Origin: Aureivirga sp. CE67
GTDB lineage: Bacteria > Bacteroidota > Bacteroidia > Flavobacteriales > Flavobacteriaceae
Direction: 5' to 3'
DNA length: 64,000 nt
NCBI RefSeq assembly: GCF_015767245.1
Contig: NZ_JADOTV010000006.1
Span: 1 to 64,000, forward strand
The position numbers were made by a program, and so were the translations under genes. The notes below the pieces were generated by a model. That model was not told the DNA's origin. It was given only the letters and a program-made list of their open reading frames with translations, and ran no database searches. Position 1 is the stretch's first letter. Each line of letters begins with the position of its first letter. Positions 24,950-32,873 of the stretch are shown here, piece by piece.

Positions 24950-25615
24950 TTATATTTTAACTTTAAATTTATTTACATCTTTAATGATTTCAGTAAGTTT
25001 AAAATCAATAACTTTTCCATTTGGTAAAAATCTTTTATATCCAATAATACCAATACCTTTTGCATAATATGTTTCTTGAGTAAACTTTTGATTCACATCT
25101 GGATATTCTAAATCACTTGTTATATACAAATCATTCATTACAATACAATCGTAATCTAAATCTTTGAATTTTTTCACAACCTTTTTTTCTCCTAGCTTTC
25201 TTTTCTTTTCAAGTGAATAATAACCAGACTTGACTTTTACTTTATAAGAATATTCGTTTTTTTCTTCCCATGAATAAACTTCATTATTTATAACATCTCC
25301 ATTTTTAATCTCCTTAGTATCATAAATATCAGAAAACCTAGTTACAAAAGCTCCTTTTTCAGTTATTTCTTCCTCAAAAAACTCAATTTGAATATAATTT
25401 TCATTAAAACCTCTTGTAATAAAATATGTTTTTCCATTCCTTTCTTCAGTTGACAATCTCCAATAAACTATTGTTTCACTATTGAAATCTTCATATTTAT
25501 AAATTTTCGGTGATTTTAATTCTTCTATTGGAAAGTAAAATTCTTTTATATTTTGTTTTTTAATTATGAATGAAGAACAAATTAAAATTGTCAATAAGAG
25601 TAATATTTTTTTCAT
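24950..25615 (-). CDS. Secreted protein, unknown function
   Basis: 221 residues. N-terminal signal peptide (ILLLLTILICSSFIIKK) with a cysteine that could be a weak lipobox (LICS). The mature domain is beta-rich with ETIVYWRLSTEERNGKTYFITRGFNENYIQIEFFEEEI, like lipocalin-type repeats of 'ng.w...g'. C-terminal KGIGIIGYKRFLPNGKVIDFKLTEII. No family recognised. Between it and the next gene (24923) only about 25 bases with a short GCACAACGTGC palindrome, perhaps a collapsed junction. Confidence 0.7.
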   Translation of the reverse strand: MKKILLLLTILICSSFIIKKQNIKEFYFPIEELKSPKIYKYEDFNSETIVYWRLSTEERNGKTYFITRGFNENYIQIEFFEEEITEKGAFVTRFSDIYDTKEIKNGDVINNEVYSWEEKNEYSYKVKVKSGYYSLEKKRKLGEKKVVKKFKDLDYDCIVMNDLYITSDLEYPDVNQKFTQETYYAKGIGIIGYKRFLPNGKVIDFKLTEIIKDVNKFKVKI

Positions 25616-25639
25616 GCTTTATTTTATCTAATTAAACAC

Positions 25640-25730
25640 AACGGGAGTCTGCACACAAACTCCATAATTTTCGTTAAAACTAGTCTTTTAACACAAATAA
25701 ATCAAGTTTAAGAGAGTTTTAATTCTGAAT
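25640..25730. repeat. C-type junction (C5)
   Basis: AAC-GGGAGTCTGCACACAAA, then ATTTTCGTTAAAACTAG and TTTTAACACAAATAAATC. The roughly 100 bases after it show nothing. Confidence 0.75.
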
Positions 25731-25830
25731 AAATTAAACAATAGTAAAATACATTGAAGAATAAAATACTTTAAAACGACTTAAAACAAGTATTATTTAG
25801 TCCAAAAAAATAGGAGTATAGGTTTTTTAA

Positions 25831-26014
25831 TTAAAAATCGGAAGAATGAAATGGTGGTCTACCTTCTTTTGCTAAAATATCCTGAAAACCTAATTCTTCG
25901 AGTGGGAGAATCTCCAGAATAAATCGACAATCCGAGCCCAAGAATCGGAGCAAACCATAGAATTAAATCAAACATCTGTAATTGATGCCTGTCTATACCT
26001 TTTTGAAAATCCAT
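25831..26014 (-). pseudogene. IS1182-family transposase, N-terminal relic
   Basis: Only the N-terminus remains, split over three frames. It begins DFQKGIDRHQLQMFDL at 26014, then SDSWARIVDLFWRF in a second frame, then EELGFQDILAKEGRPPFHSSDF in a third. This is the well-known opening of IS1182-type transposases (FQKG-DR-Q-Q-MFDL, ..W.RIIDLFVD.L.., EELGF....EGRPPYHP.DL). At least two frameshifts plus a stop make it inactive. No inverted repeats found. A small hairpin (AGAGAAG-TTTTTG-CTTCTCT) precedes it at 26021-26041. Confidence 0.75.
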
Positions 26015-26097
26015 AAAAAAAGAGAAGTTTTTGCTTCTCTAAATTTACGATTTATTAAAATTTTATGCTAGTAAAACTGTTAGTTTTTGCGCAGTCT

Positions 26098-26219
26098 GAC
26101 GTTTAGTATATGAAAAGTAGGCGATTTCGAAACACTATATTTTCGATTAAGCAAAAAGTTAGATACGAGTTAAACTTTTGAAGTTACCGCTATTTCGCCT
26201 ATTTTTTATATACATTGTT
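26098..26219. repeat. A-type junction
   Basis: 122 bases with outer arms TATATGAAAAGTAGGCGA and TCGCCTATTTTTTATATA that pair at 16 of 18 positions. The stop-side core AGTGGGTAAC contains the TAA stop codon of gene 26218-27108. AGTGGGTAA is the exact reverse complement of the TTACCCACT at the other end of the three-gene cassette (27996-28004). Confidence 0.85.
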
Positions 26220-27108
26220 ACCCACTGTTTTTCATTCCAAGTGCCATTAATCCTACCAAGCAAGTGTGGTAGTTTGACAGAAACTTAACTCTTTGTTCAT
26301 CAGGATTTGTTTCATATTCTAGTAATTGCCTTCCTGCTCCTTCTGGTGAAGGAATTAATCCATCATTCTCTTGAGCAATTGTTAATGGAGCAATGTATTT
26401 TTCAACAATATCATAGTCACCAATACAACAAGCCACCATAAGGAGTTCTGAATAAATATCCCAGTTGGGTTGATGTGCAAATATTTTAAGCCAACCAGGA
26501 GTCCAATTTTTTAAATAAACAACGGACTCTTTAGAAAGACGATTTTTATTTCTTCCAAAATCAGTCAGATAAAAAATATCATGGGTTAAGGCATATGCAA
26601 TGTCATCTGACATTATCCAAGGCTCTGGATTGTTGTAGAACCAACATTTTTTTTCTGCATCAATCGGGAATTGGTTTAGCCCGAAGAAATCTTCAGTATG
26701 AACTAAATCAAGTCTTCTCCAATATGGGTATTCAATATTTTTGCATCCTTGAGTCTCTAACAAATAAGTTATTAATCTTTTTAGTCGGCTATTAATAAAG
26801 CCAAGTTTTTCGAAATTTGCATAAAGGGATGATAATACGATTAAATCTGGTCTAACCGCTAGTATTTCAATTAAAAGGTCACCTTTTTTTACTTGATTCC
26901 AAGCCCATTCAACATTAGCTAAGCATTCATCATTTCTATAGTTACAAGAAATTAATACTTCCATGGTTAAAACATACTCGCCTAGTGGCTTTAATGCGCC
27001 AATTGATTTCTCTTTTGAATCATAATCATTTGAATCAACCGAGAATTGATTTTTATTATTTATAACCCAATTAAAGCTTGCCTCAAGATTGTCTTTGATA
27101 TCCATCAT
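26218..27108 (-). CDS. DUF6895-like protein, third gene of a cassette
   Basis: 296 residues, all-helical. The repeated pattern of aromatic helices and the segment YALTHDIFYLTDFGRNKNRL, followed by NWTPGWLKIFAHQPNWDIYSELLMVACCIGDYD, recall DUF6895-type proteins (predicted alpha/alpha toroids), from memory and not verified. C-terminal LSNYHTCLVGLMALGMKN. No clear catalytic triad. ATG directly follows the TAA of the preceding gene (27109), so it is coupled. Possibly an enzyme acting on the 90-residue protein made by the first gene, but this is inference. Confidence 0.75.
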   Translation of the reverse strand: MMDIKDNLEASFNWVINNKNQFSVDSNDYDSKEKSIGALKPLGEYVLTMEVLISCNYRNDECLANVEWAWNQVKKGDLLIEILAVRPDLIVLSSLYANFEKLGFINSRLKRLITYLLETQGCKNIEYPYWRRLDLVHTEDFFGLNQFPIDAEKKCWFYNNPEPWIMSDDIAYALTHDIFYLTDFGRNKNRLSKESVVYLKNWTPGWLKIFAHQPNWDIYSELLMVACCIGDYDIVEKYIAPLTIAQENDGLIPSPEGAGRQLLEYETNPDEQRVKFLSNYHTCLVGLMALGMKNSG

Positions 27109-27684
27109 TTAAACTGCATTTTTTAAGAGAAATATTTCTCCTGAAAGTTCTCCCAAGAGAACACTACTATTATATGTTTCTATATGATTGAAAGCTTGTA
27201 TATAAGTTTCTTTCTGTTGCTCAGAGATTAGCTGTTCCTTTTGTAAAATACTCAGATTCTTGAGTGAATTACTTAAGTTCATTTGGTTAAGGTTGAATAT
27301 CAATTCACTCTTCAAATCCGATATAAACTTAAATTTTGTTACACAGCACGGGTCTAGACTTGCAATTCTTGAGTAACTGTATAATGAATTCCTGTTGTAT
27401 GAATCAAATACTATGGTAGATAATTCTAGTTCACATTTCAAAACCTTTAGAAAGACTAATTCAAAAAGATATTTATCAATCTCCGTTAATTCTATCCCAT
27501 TATAAATTTCATTCAGCTTTGGAAGTAATTTAACTCTTAGCTCATAATTAAATTCACCATTTAATTTCCAATAGTAAAGAATGATATCGAGCTTGTTTTT
27601 CCAATTATTGTCTTGAGCTAAAACTAAGTTAGAGAATTCTTCAACTGATAAATTCTCTAGCTCTTTAAGATAGTTTTTGTTCAT
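27109..27684 (-). CDS. Helical protein, second gene of a cassette
   Basis: 191 residues from the ATG at 27684. A start at 27705 would overlap the preceding gene by 19 bases; the one chosen leaves two bases. All-helical prediction, with LRVKLLPKLNEIYNGIELTEIDKYLFELVFLKVLKC and a Cys-Cys (ASLDPCCVTKF). It fits as a partner or second subunit to the following toroid-like protein. No family recognised. Confidence 0.7.
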   Translation of the reverse strand: MNKNYLKELENLSVEEFSNLVLAQDNNWKNKLDIILYYWKLNGEFNYELRVKLLPKLNEIYNGIELTEIDKYLFELVFLKVLKCELELSTIVFDSYNRNSLYSYSRIASLDPCCVTKFKFISDLKSELIFNLNQMNLSNSLKNLSILQKEQLISEQQKETYIQAFNHIETYNSSVLLGELSGEIFLLKNAV

Positions 27685-27686
27685 AC

Positions 27687-27959
27687 TTATTTGATAGATA
27701 CCCAAGAAACATCAAATCTTACTAAAACAGCTGCTGCTAATTCAGGAATATTTCCACTTCCAATTCTAGCTTTTATATCTTTTAGTAAGTTTTTACTGTT
27801 GTCATCTAGGTCATCTAGATTACCAGCTTCCAGAAATTTAGAAATTGCTTCTTTTTTTTCAGCTGAAATTTCTGTTGAATCTCCATCAGTAAATGATAAT
27901 TTATCAATGTCAATTTCATTTAGATTACCATTGTCATCTTTAATTTTAAATGTTGCCAT
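27687..27959 (-). CDS. Small acidic protein, first gene of a three-gene cassette
   Basis: 90 residues: an acidic first two thirds (FKIKDDNGNLNEIDIDKL, NLDDLDDNSKNLLKDIKARIG) and then, after GSGNIPEL, a hydrophobic tail AAAVLVRFDVSWVSIK. A small protein with an acidic N-terminal part, a Gly-rich hinge and a short non-acidic tail, encoded first in a tight operon with two enzyme-like proteins, has the layout of a modified-peptide precursor. No Cys/Ser/Thr-rich core is present, however, so this is only a suggestion. Confidence 0.7.
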   Translation of the reverse strand: MATFKIKDDNGNLNEIDIDKLSFTDGDSTEISAEKKEAISKFLEAGNLDDLDDNSKNLLKDIKARIGSGNIPELAAAVLVRFDVSWVSIK

Positions 27960-28001
27960 AATTTTGATTTTTAGTTAAACAATCTATTTTTAATAGTGGG
28001 T

Positions 28002-28140
28002 AACATAACTATAACAGGAATTCCTGTTATTTCTATTATATCTGTAACTATAAAATTTCTGTAAATTTTGAATTTTCATAGCAGCAGACGAACAAATATA
28101 TAAGAAACTTTAAATTTTAACAAATTAAGATTTAAAAATT
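28002..28140 (-). repeat. B-type junction, truncated (B6)
   Basis: AAC at 28002-28004, the AACAGGAATTCCTGTT palindrome, the TTTCATAGCAGCAGAC block, then decay after ACAAATTAAG. The terminator half is lost. It is the highest-coordinate junction, so the array appears to end here. 28141-28430 holds one long-loop inverted repeat (AAGGGAATACTT at 28193-28204 and AAGTATTCCTT at 28240-28250) and no gene. Confidence 0.8.
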
Positions 28141-28431
28141 TAAATCGAAGCTATAAAAGCTTATGGAGTCTAGAGTTTGTAAAATAGAATTTAAGGGAAT
28201 ACTTCTTATTAATTATTGTAATAAATAGATTTTACCTTAAAAGTATTCCTTTACTAGTTTTTTTTATTGAAAAATAACCCGAATTATTGGTTTTTTCTAT
28301 CAAAAAAACATTAAAACTAGATTTTAGTTCCGCTTTTACCCTCAATAACAAGAAATAACAGGAATATATAGTTTTTCTTTACTAAGAAAGAGATTTAGTA
28401 TAATTTTTGCTTATAATTTATCTGTTTTATC

Positions 28432-28775
28432 ACTCCGACTTTTATATTTACGACAAATCCACTCGAAGGAACAGAAAAGAAAGAGGAAGGAGCAAGGGAG
28501 ACACTTGAAGGAATGGAAGAGTAAGTAGAAGGAACTACTCCGACAGTTGCATTTACGACTAATCCACCATGATGAACTACTCCGACACTCTGAGGAATCA
28601 CTCCGACACTTGCATTTATGACAAATCCACTATGAGGAATGACTCCGACAGTTACATTTATGACAAATCCACCATGAGGAACCACTCCGACACCATGAGG
28701 AATCATTCCGACAGTAACATTTACGACAAATCCACCATGAGGAATCACTCCGACAGCTGTATTTATGACTAATCC
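28432..28775. repeat. Tandem 21/42-base repeat, GC-richer
   Basis: Degenerate repeats of a 21-base unit (GGAATCACTCCGACA-like) alternating with a 42-base unit (..CATTTATGACAAATCCACCATGA). All three frames stay open, giving repeat peptides such as VPHGGFVVNVTVG or MRNHSDSCIYDKST. Neither strand has a proper start or a plausible protein, so I call it a repeat rather than a gene. Confidence 0.8.
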
Positions 28776-29105
28776 ACATGTTTTTAGTGCTGAGTGATTT
28801 TGAGGAATAGACGTTTTGGAAGGAAGTAGGGCCTTCGACTCCGCTCAAGCACCGATAAATCCGCCCATGTGCCTTCGAGAGCCTCTGGCGCCATTAATCA
28901 GATTCCTTTGTGTGTTTTTTGCAAAAGGGATTGAAGTGGAAAGCTTTTGTTTTTTAAAAAATTAGAAATTCAAGGAAACGGAGGCGACCAACGGAAGCCC
29001 ACGAATGACATAGAATTCTTTTTTTAAAAATCAAAACTTGGAAAGAAAAGCCCGACCTTTTCCTTGATTTCAAAAGGAAAAGGATTTGCCCAAATTAAAA
29101 ATATT
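28776..29105. other. Gene-free boundary with GC-richer repeat fragments
   Basis: Contains CCTTCGACTCCGCTCAAG (28842-28859) and, at 29047-29062, AAAGCCCGACCTTTTC, whose exact reverse complement is at 32954-32969. Such sequences are familiar as dispersed intergenic repeats of Bacteroidota. No open frame with a plausible start. Confidence 0.6.
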
Positions 29106-29975
29106 TTAGTCAGGCTCAATATGAATCAAAACATCAATGATGTCTTTTTCCTTTTTAATTATTAATTCTTTTACTTCATGCGCAATTTCATGTCCTTCTT
29201 TTACGGTGATATCTCCACAAACGATCAAATGTAAATCGACAAAATAATACATCCCGGTTTTACGAACAAAACATTTTTCGGTGTCAACAACTCGTGGGTT
29301 TTCTTTGGCAATTTTTCTAATTTTTTCGATCAATTCCTCGTATAGATTTTCATCCATAATTTCTCCTAAAGCAGGACGGAAAATCAAGAAACTGTTGTAA
29401 TAAATAATAATAGAAGCAAACAAAGCAGCCCAATCATCGGCTGCAGCATATTCTTTCCCAAAGATAACAGCAATCAAAATTCCGATAAAAGCAGCTCCAG
29501 AAGTCATAGAATCTGCACGATGATGCCAAGCCTCTGCTTTTAAAATACTACTGTCCGTTTCGTTTCCTTTTTTGTTTAAAATTCTATAAAAAATCTCTTT
29601 CCCGATAATAATTATTGCCAGAACGATTAAAGTAAAAGGTTTCGGAGCTTCGTGTGGTTCTTGAATATTGATAATACTCTGATGCGCAATAACGGTGGCA
29701 GTACTGACTAAAAATAGCACTGTAAGGAAAGTAATAATAGGTTCAATTTTTCCATGTCCGTAAGGGTGATTATCATCTGGTGGTTTTGTGGCATATTTCA
29801 AAGCAATCAGCGCAATGATAGAAGCAAAAACATCTACACAGGATTCTAAAGAATCGGCAACAAGCGCATAAGAATTACCATAAATTCCCGAAATAGCTTT
29901 CACTACTGCCAAGAGGAAATTTCCGATAATACTGATATAAATGGTCTTTATTGCAATCTGCGCTTTGTTGAGCAT
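29106..29975 (-). CDS. Cation diffusion facilitator (CDF) transporter
   Basis: 289 residues. Six transmembrane helices to about residue 200. Conserved site: ADSLESCVDV (with Asp; the partner site is HRADSMTS, His-x3-Asp) and DNHPYGHGKIEPIITF, then the C-terminal cytosolic domain (NPRVVDTEKCFVRKTGMYYFVDLHLIVCGD, ending LIHIEPD). This is the normal architecture of CDF exporters of Zn2+, Fe2+, Co2+ or Mn2+. It exports metal from the cytosol using proton antiport. The DxxxC in place of the usual second Asp in helix 2 (DSLESCVDV) may bear on metal choice. Runs away from the array; no operon partner. Confidence 0.9.
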   Translation of the reverse strand: MLNKAQIAIKTIYISIIGNFLLAVVKAISGIYGNSYALVADSLESCVDVFASIIALIALKYATKPPDDNHPYGHGKIEPIITFLTVLFLVSTATVIAHQSIINIQEPHEAPKPFTLIVLAIIIIGKEIFYRILNKKGNETDSSILKAEAWHHRADSMTSGAAFIGILIAVIFGKEYAAADDWAALFASIIIYYNSFLIFRPALGEIMDENLYEELIEKIRKIAKENPRVVDTEKCFVRKTGMYYFVDLHLIVCGDITVKEGHEIAHEVKELIIKKEKDIIDVLIHIEPD

Positions 29976-30159
29976 TTTTCAATTAGTTTTCTTTAAAAAT
30001 AATTATTTAAAACGAAAGCAAAAAAAGATGTAACAATTTTATATTTTAGTGTACAAATTAGGAGAAATGAAAAAAGAATAATAAAATTGTATTTAATTTT
30101 ATTGTGAATTTTTAATTCTTTTGAAGAATATAAATTAACTAAAAAAAACAAATAAAAAT

Positions 30160-30612
30160 ATGAGTCAAAGAGGTACATCATCAGCACCTTTAGTTTTAGG
30201 AATTATTGGAGGAGTTTTAGGAATTCCAGGATCCTTATGTTCGCCATATTGTGCATTAGGAATGGATAAAATGAAAGAATTTGTTGAAACATTTCAACAA
30301 GATGGAGGACAGCCAGACCCTGTAGAAGTAGAGAATTATGTGAACCAACTTGCAGAAAATCCAGATTTTAAATTTGGTTCAATTATGCTTTGGGTACTTT
30401 TGATTTCAGGAATTTTAGGGCTGATAGGAGGTATTCTTGGAAAACCAAAACCACAAGTTTCAGGAATTTTGATGTTTATTGCGGCTGTAACTTCACTTGC
30501 AGGATTTTTTGTAGGAAATTATTTAAATGTTCTTGTGGGAGTTCTTTTTGCAATTGGTGGAATGATTGCTTTTAAGCAAACAAAAGAAAATGCTAACGAT
30601 TTTATTCAATAG
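30160..30612 (+). CDS. Small four-helix membrane protein
   Basis: 150 residues. Segments at about 10-30, 72-90, 96-115 and 120-138 are hydrophobic and Gly-rich (LGIIGGVLGIPG, ILGLIGGILG). A loop of 40 residues carries two Cys early (SLCSPYCALGMDKM) and PDPVEVENYVNQLAENPDF. The layout resembles DUF4064-type proteins. Unknown function. A D repeat follows at 30614. Confidence 0.7.
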   Translation: MSQRGTSSAPLVLGIIGGVLGIPGSLCSPYCALGMDKMKEFVETFQQDGGQPDPVEVENYVNQLAENPDFKFGSIMLWVLLISGILGLIGGILGKPKPQVSGILMFIAAVTSLAGFFVGNYLNVLVGVLFAIGGMIAFKQTKENANDFIQ

Positions 30613-30613
30613 A

Positions 30614-30725
30614 TATTATCACGATTCATTTTGTATTTAGGGTTACATATTGTCAAGTTTCCCTTTTGAGAGGGGCTAGGGTGTGTGTTTTAAATAATAA
30701 AATGAATTGTAAACAAAATATCTTT
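30614..30725. repeat. D repeat (D3)
   Basis: Left arm ATTATCACGATTCATTTTGTA is intact; core AAGTTTCCCTTTTGAGAGGGG then CTAGGGTGTGTGTTTTAAA. The right terminal inverted repeat (GTGATAAT) is lost. Confidence 0.8.
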
Positions 30726-30740
30726 TAACAAAAAATAAAA

Positions 30741-31496
30741 ATGCTTCAGAATTTAGAGTTTTATCTTATAAGTATTCCAATGTATAATTTACTAATTGGA
30801 ATTGGGTTGATTTTTGGTTTCTTATTTCTTGAAAAAGAAGTGAAGAAATACAAAGTTTCTTTCGATGAAGATTACAAATTAAAGTTAGTGATAATTGCTA
30901 CTTTGATTTTAGGTTTTCTCGGAGCCCGATTTTTCGAAATGTTTTATCACGATATGGAATTTACTTTTGAGAACTTTAAAAATGGAGGATTTACACTTTT
31001 AGGAGGAGTTATCACAGGTTTTTTCATTTTTCTTATCGGGAACTTATTGTTTAAATTAAATTTCAAGAAAAATTTACTTCTGTTAATTCCTCCTTTAGTT
31101 TTGGTACAAGGTTTTGGTAGAATCGGTTGCTTCTTTGCAGGTTGTTGCTATGGTGGAGTTACAGATTCTTTTCTAGGAATTAGTTTTCCCGAAGGATCCA
31201 TTCCTTTCTTAGAACATGGGCATGCTAAAGTTCATCCAACTCAATTATACGAAGCAGCTTTTGATTTTATACTTTTCTTCTTTTTGATTTCAAAAGTGAA
31301 ATTTGAAAAAAGACTTCCAGTTTATTTATTTTTTTATGGATTATTCCGTCTTTCCGTAGAATTTGTCCGTTCGGATGCCAGAGGAGATTTAGGAACTACA
31401 GTTTTATCTCCATCGCAAATTATCAGTGTTTTATTTATAATTATCACCTTATTCTTGATCTTTTATCAAAGAAAAATGGAGAAAATTCAAGGTTAA
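30741..31496 (+). CDS. Lgt-like prolipoprotein diacylglyceryl transferase family protein
   Basis: 251 residues, six to seven transmembrane helices. It carries the Lgt-type signature as GFGRIGCFFAGCCYGG (canonical Lgt has GRIGNF.NGE), and QLYEAAFDFILFFFL and GLFRLSVEFVRSD (Lgt: y..fR...E..R). The exchanged residues (Cys rather than Asn/Glu after GRIG) mark it as a paralogue rather than the essential Lgt; substrate unknown. Transcribed with the PorV/PorQ-like gene downstream (about 100 bases away). Confidence 0.8.
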   Translation: MLQNLEFYLISIPMYNLLIGIGLIFGFLFLEKEVKKYKVSFDEDYKLKLVIIATLILGFLGARFFEMFYHDMEFTFENFKNGGFTLLGGVITGFFIFLIGNLLFKLNFKKNLLLLIPPLVLVQGFGRIGCFFAGCCYGGVTDSFLGISFPEGSIPFLEHGHAKVHPTQLYEAAFDFILFFFLISKVKFEKRLPVYLFFYGLFRLSVEFVRSDARGDLGTTVLSPSQIISVLFIIITLFLIFYQRKMEKIQG

Positions 31497-31594
31497 AAAT
31501 TAGCTGTTTAACTTCTGAAATCATAAAATGAAAAAAAACGTGAGGAGAGAAGGCAATATCTAGCAAATTATTCTGTTAATTTAATTATAAAATT

Positions 31595-32698
31595 ATGATA
31601 TTTGCGAAAATCAAAATTAAAACATTGAAAAAACATATACTATTTCTTACGTGCGTTATAATAAGTCAGCTTGGTTTTAGCCAAACTGCAAGAAAATATT
31701 CAAATGAATTCTTAAATATCGGAGTGGATGCACAAGCTTTCGGTATGGGAAAAGCAGTAACTGCTTCATCAAATGATGTAAATTCTGGTTATTGGAATCC
31801 AGCAGGTCTTACAGGAGTTACAGATTATCAAGGATCTTTCATGCATGCAGAATACTTTGCAGGAATCGCGAAATACGATTATGCAGGATTTGCAATGCCA
31901 TTAGAAAATGATGCTGCTTTCGGAATTTCGATTATTCGTTTTGGAGTAGATGATATTTTAGATACGACAGAATTAATTGATAAAGACGGTAATATTGATT
32001 ACGAAAGAATCAATTTATTTTCTGCTGCAGACTGGGCTTTCAATTTCAGTTTTGCTAAAAAATTAAAAATCGAAAATCTTAGTGTAGGTGCAAATGCGAA
32101 AGTTGTTAGAAGAACTATCGGAGATTTTGCAGATTCTTGGGGATTCGGAATTGATGTAGCAGCACAATATTCATTGAAAAAATGGAAATTTGGTTTAATG
32201 CTTCGTGATATTACGACAACTTTCAATGCTTGGAATATCAATGAAGATGAATTTGAAAAAATCAAAAATGCAATTCCAGGTCAAAATCAAGAATTACCAG
32301 AAACTACAGAACTTACTTTACCAAAAATGCAAGTGGGAGTTGCTCGTACTTTCCAATTAAATGAAGATTTTGATTTATTGACAGAATTAGATTTAAACGT
32401 TCGTTTTGCTGAAACAAATGATATCATTTCGTCATCTTTTGCTAGCATCGAGCCAGCTTTTGGTTTCCAAGCTTCTTATAAGCAAATGGTTTTCTTACGT
32501 GGAGGTGTAAATAATATTCAAAATACTTTAGAACCAGATAATACAGAGAGTGTAAGCGTTCAACCAAATTTCGGTGTAGGTTTCAAATACAAAGGAATCG
32601 CAATTGATTACGCTTTAAGTAATATCGGAAGTGTTGGAAATGCATTATATTCTAATGTGTTTTCTTTCAAATTAGATATTGGAGCTTTTAAAAAATAA
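31595..32698 (+). CDS. PorV/PorQ-family outer-membrane protein
   Basis: 367 residues. Signal peptide (ILFLTCVIISQLGFSQ), then EFLNIGVDAQAFGMGKAVTASSNDVNSGYWNPAGLTG, the diagnostic N-terminal motif of PorV/PorQ proteins. The rest alternates strands, as in a 14-stranded barrel (FadL fold). It is part of, or related to, the type IX secretion shuttle (PorV binds T9SS cargo). Starts 100 bases after the Lgt-like gene. A strong terminator follows. Confidence 0.85.
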   Translation: MIFAKIKIKTLKKHILFLTCVIISQLGFSQTARKYSNEFLNIGVDAQAFGMGKAVTASSNDVNSGYWNPAGLTGVTDYQGSFMHAEYFAGIAKYDYAGFAMPLENDAAFGISIIRFGVDDILDTTELIDKDGNIDYERINLFSAADWAFNFSFAKKLKIENLSVGANAKVVRRTIGDFADSWGFGIDVAAQYSLKKWKFGLMLRDITTTFNAWNINEDEFEKIKNAIPGQNQELPETTELTLPKMQVGVARTFQLNEDFDLLTELDLNVRFAETNDIISSSFASIEPAFGFQASYKQMVFLRGGVNNIQNTLEPDNTESVSVQPNFGVGFKYKGIAIDYALSNIGSVGNALYSNVFSFKLDIGAFKK

Positions 32699-32740
32699 AT
32701 CCTTTTCTAGAGAAAGACTAGGAAATATATAAAAAATCAG

Positions 32741-32773
32741 AAAGCAAGTTCTATATGTAGAACTTGCTTTTTT
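32741..32773 (+). terminator. Terminator after the PorV/PorQ-like gene
   Basis: AAAGCAAGTTCTA-TATG-TAGAACTTGCTTT followed by T's: a 13-bp perfect stem and four-base loop. Confidence 0.9.
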
Positions 32774-32775
32774 AT

Positions 32776-32873
32776 TTCCCCTCTTGAGAGCAGAGCTGTC
32801 AGGTTCTCCTATTTTTTTAATTGAAAACCTGGCGCACTTTTGTAAAGTGTGCCCATTATTTCAAACATTTGTA
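32776..32873. mobile_element. Truncated element E inside a D repeat fragment
   Basis: TTTCCCCTCTTGAGAG (D-repeat hairpin left half) followed directly by AGAGCTGTCAGGTTCT and ACCTGGCGCACTTTTGTAAA. The same junction occurs at 52358/52360, where the element is complete. The right end and the right half of the D repeat are lost here. Confidence 0.75.

Noticed and set aside
28432..28775. CRISPR array
   Set aside because: Repeat units are contiguous and degenerate, without unique spacers of constant size, and no cas gene is present.
28395..28848. Open frames on both strands across the tandem repeat, up to 117 codons
   Set aside because: All frames stay open because the repeat unit lacks stops; the peptides are simple repeats and no start context is plausible.
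28140..29105. An integron integrase or attI upstream of the array
   Set aside because: Looked for a tyrosine recombinase frame on both strands between the last junction and the CDF gene; none is present.
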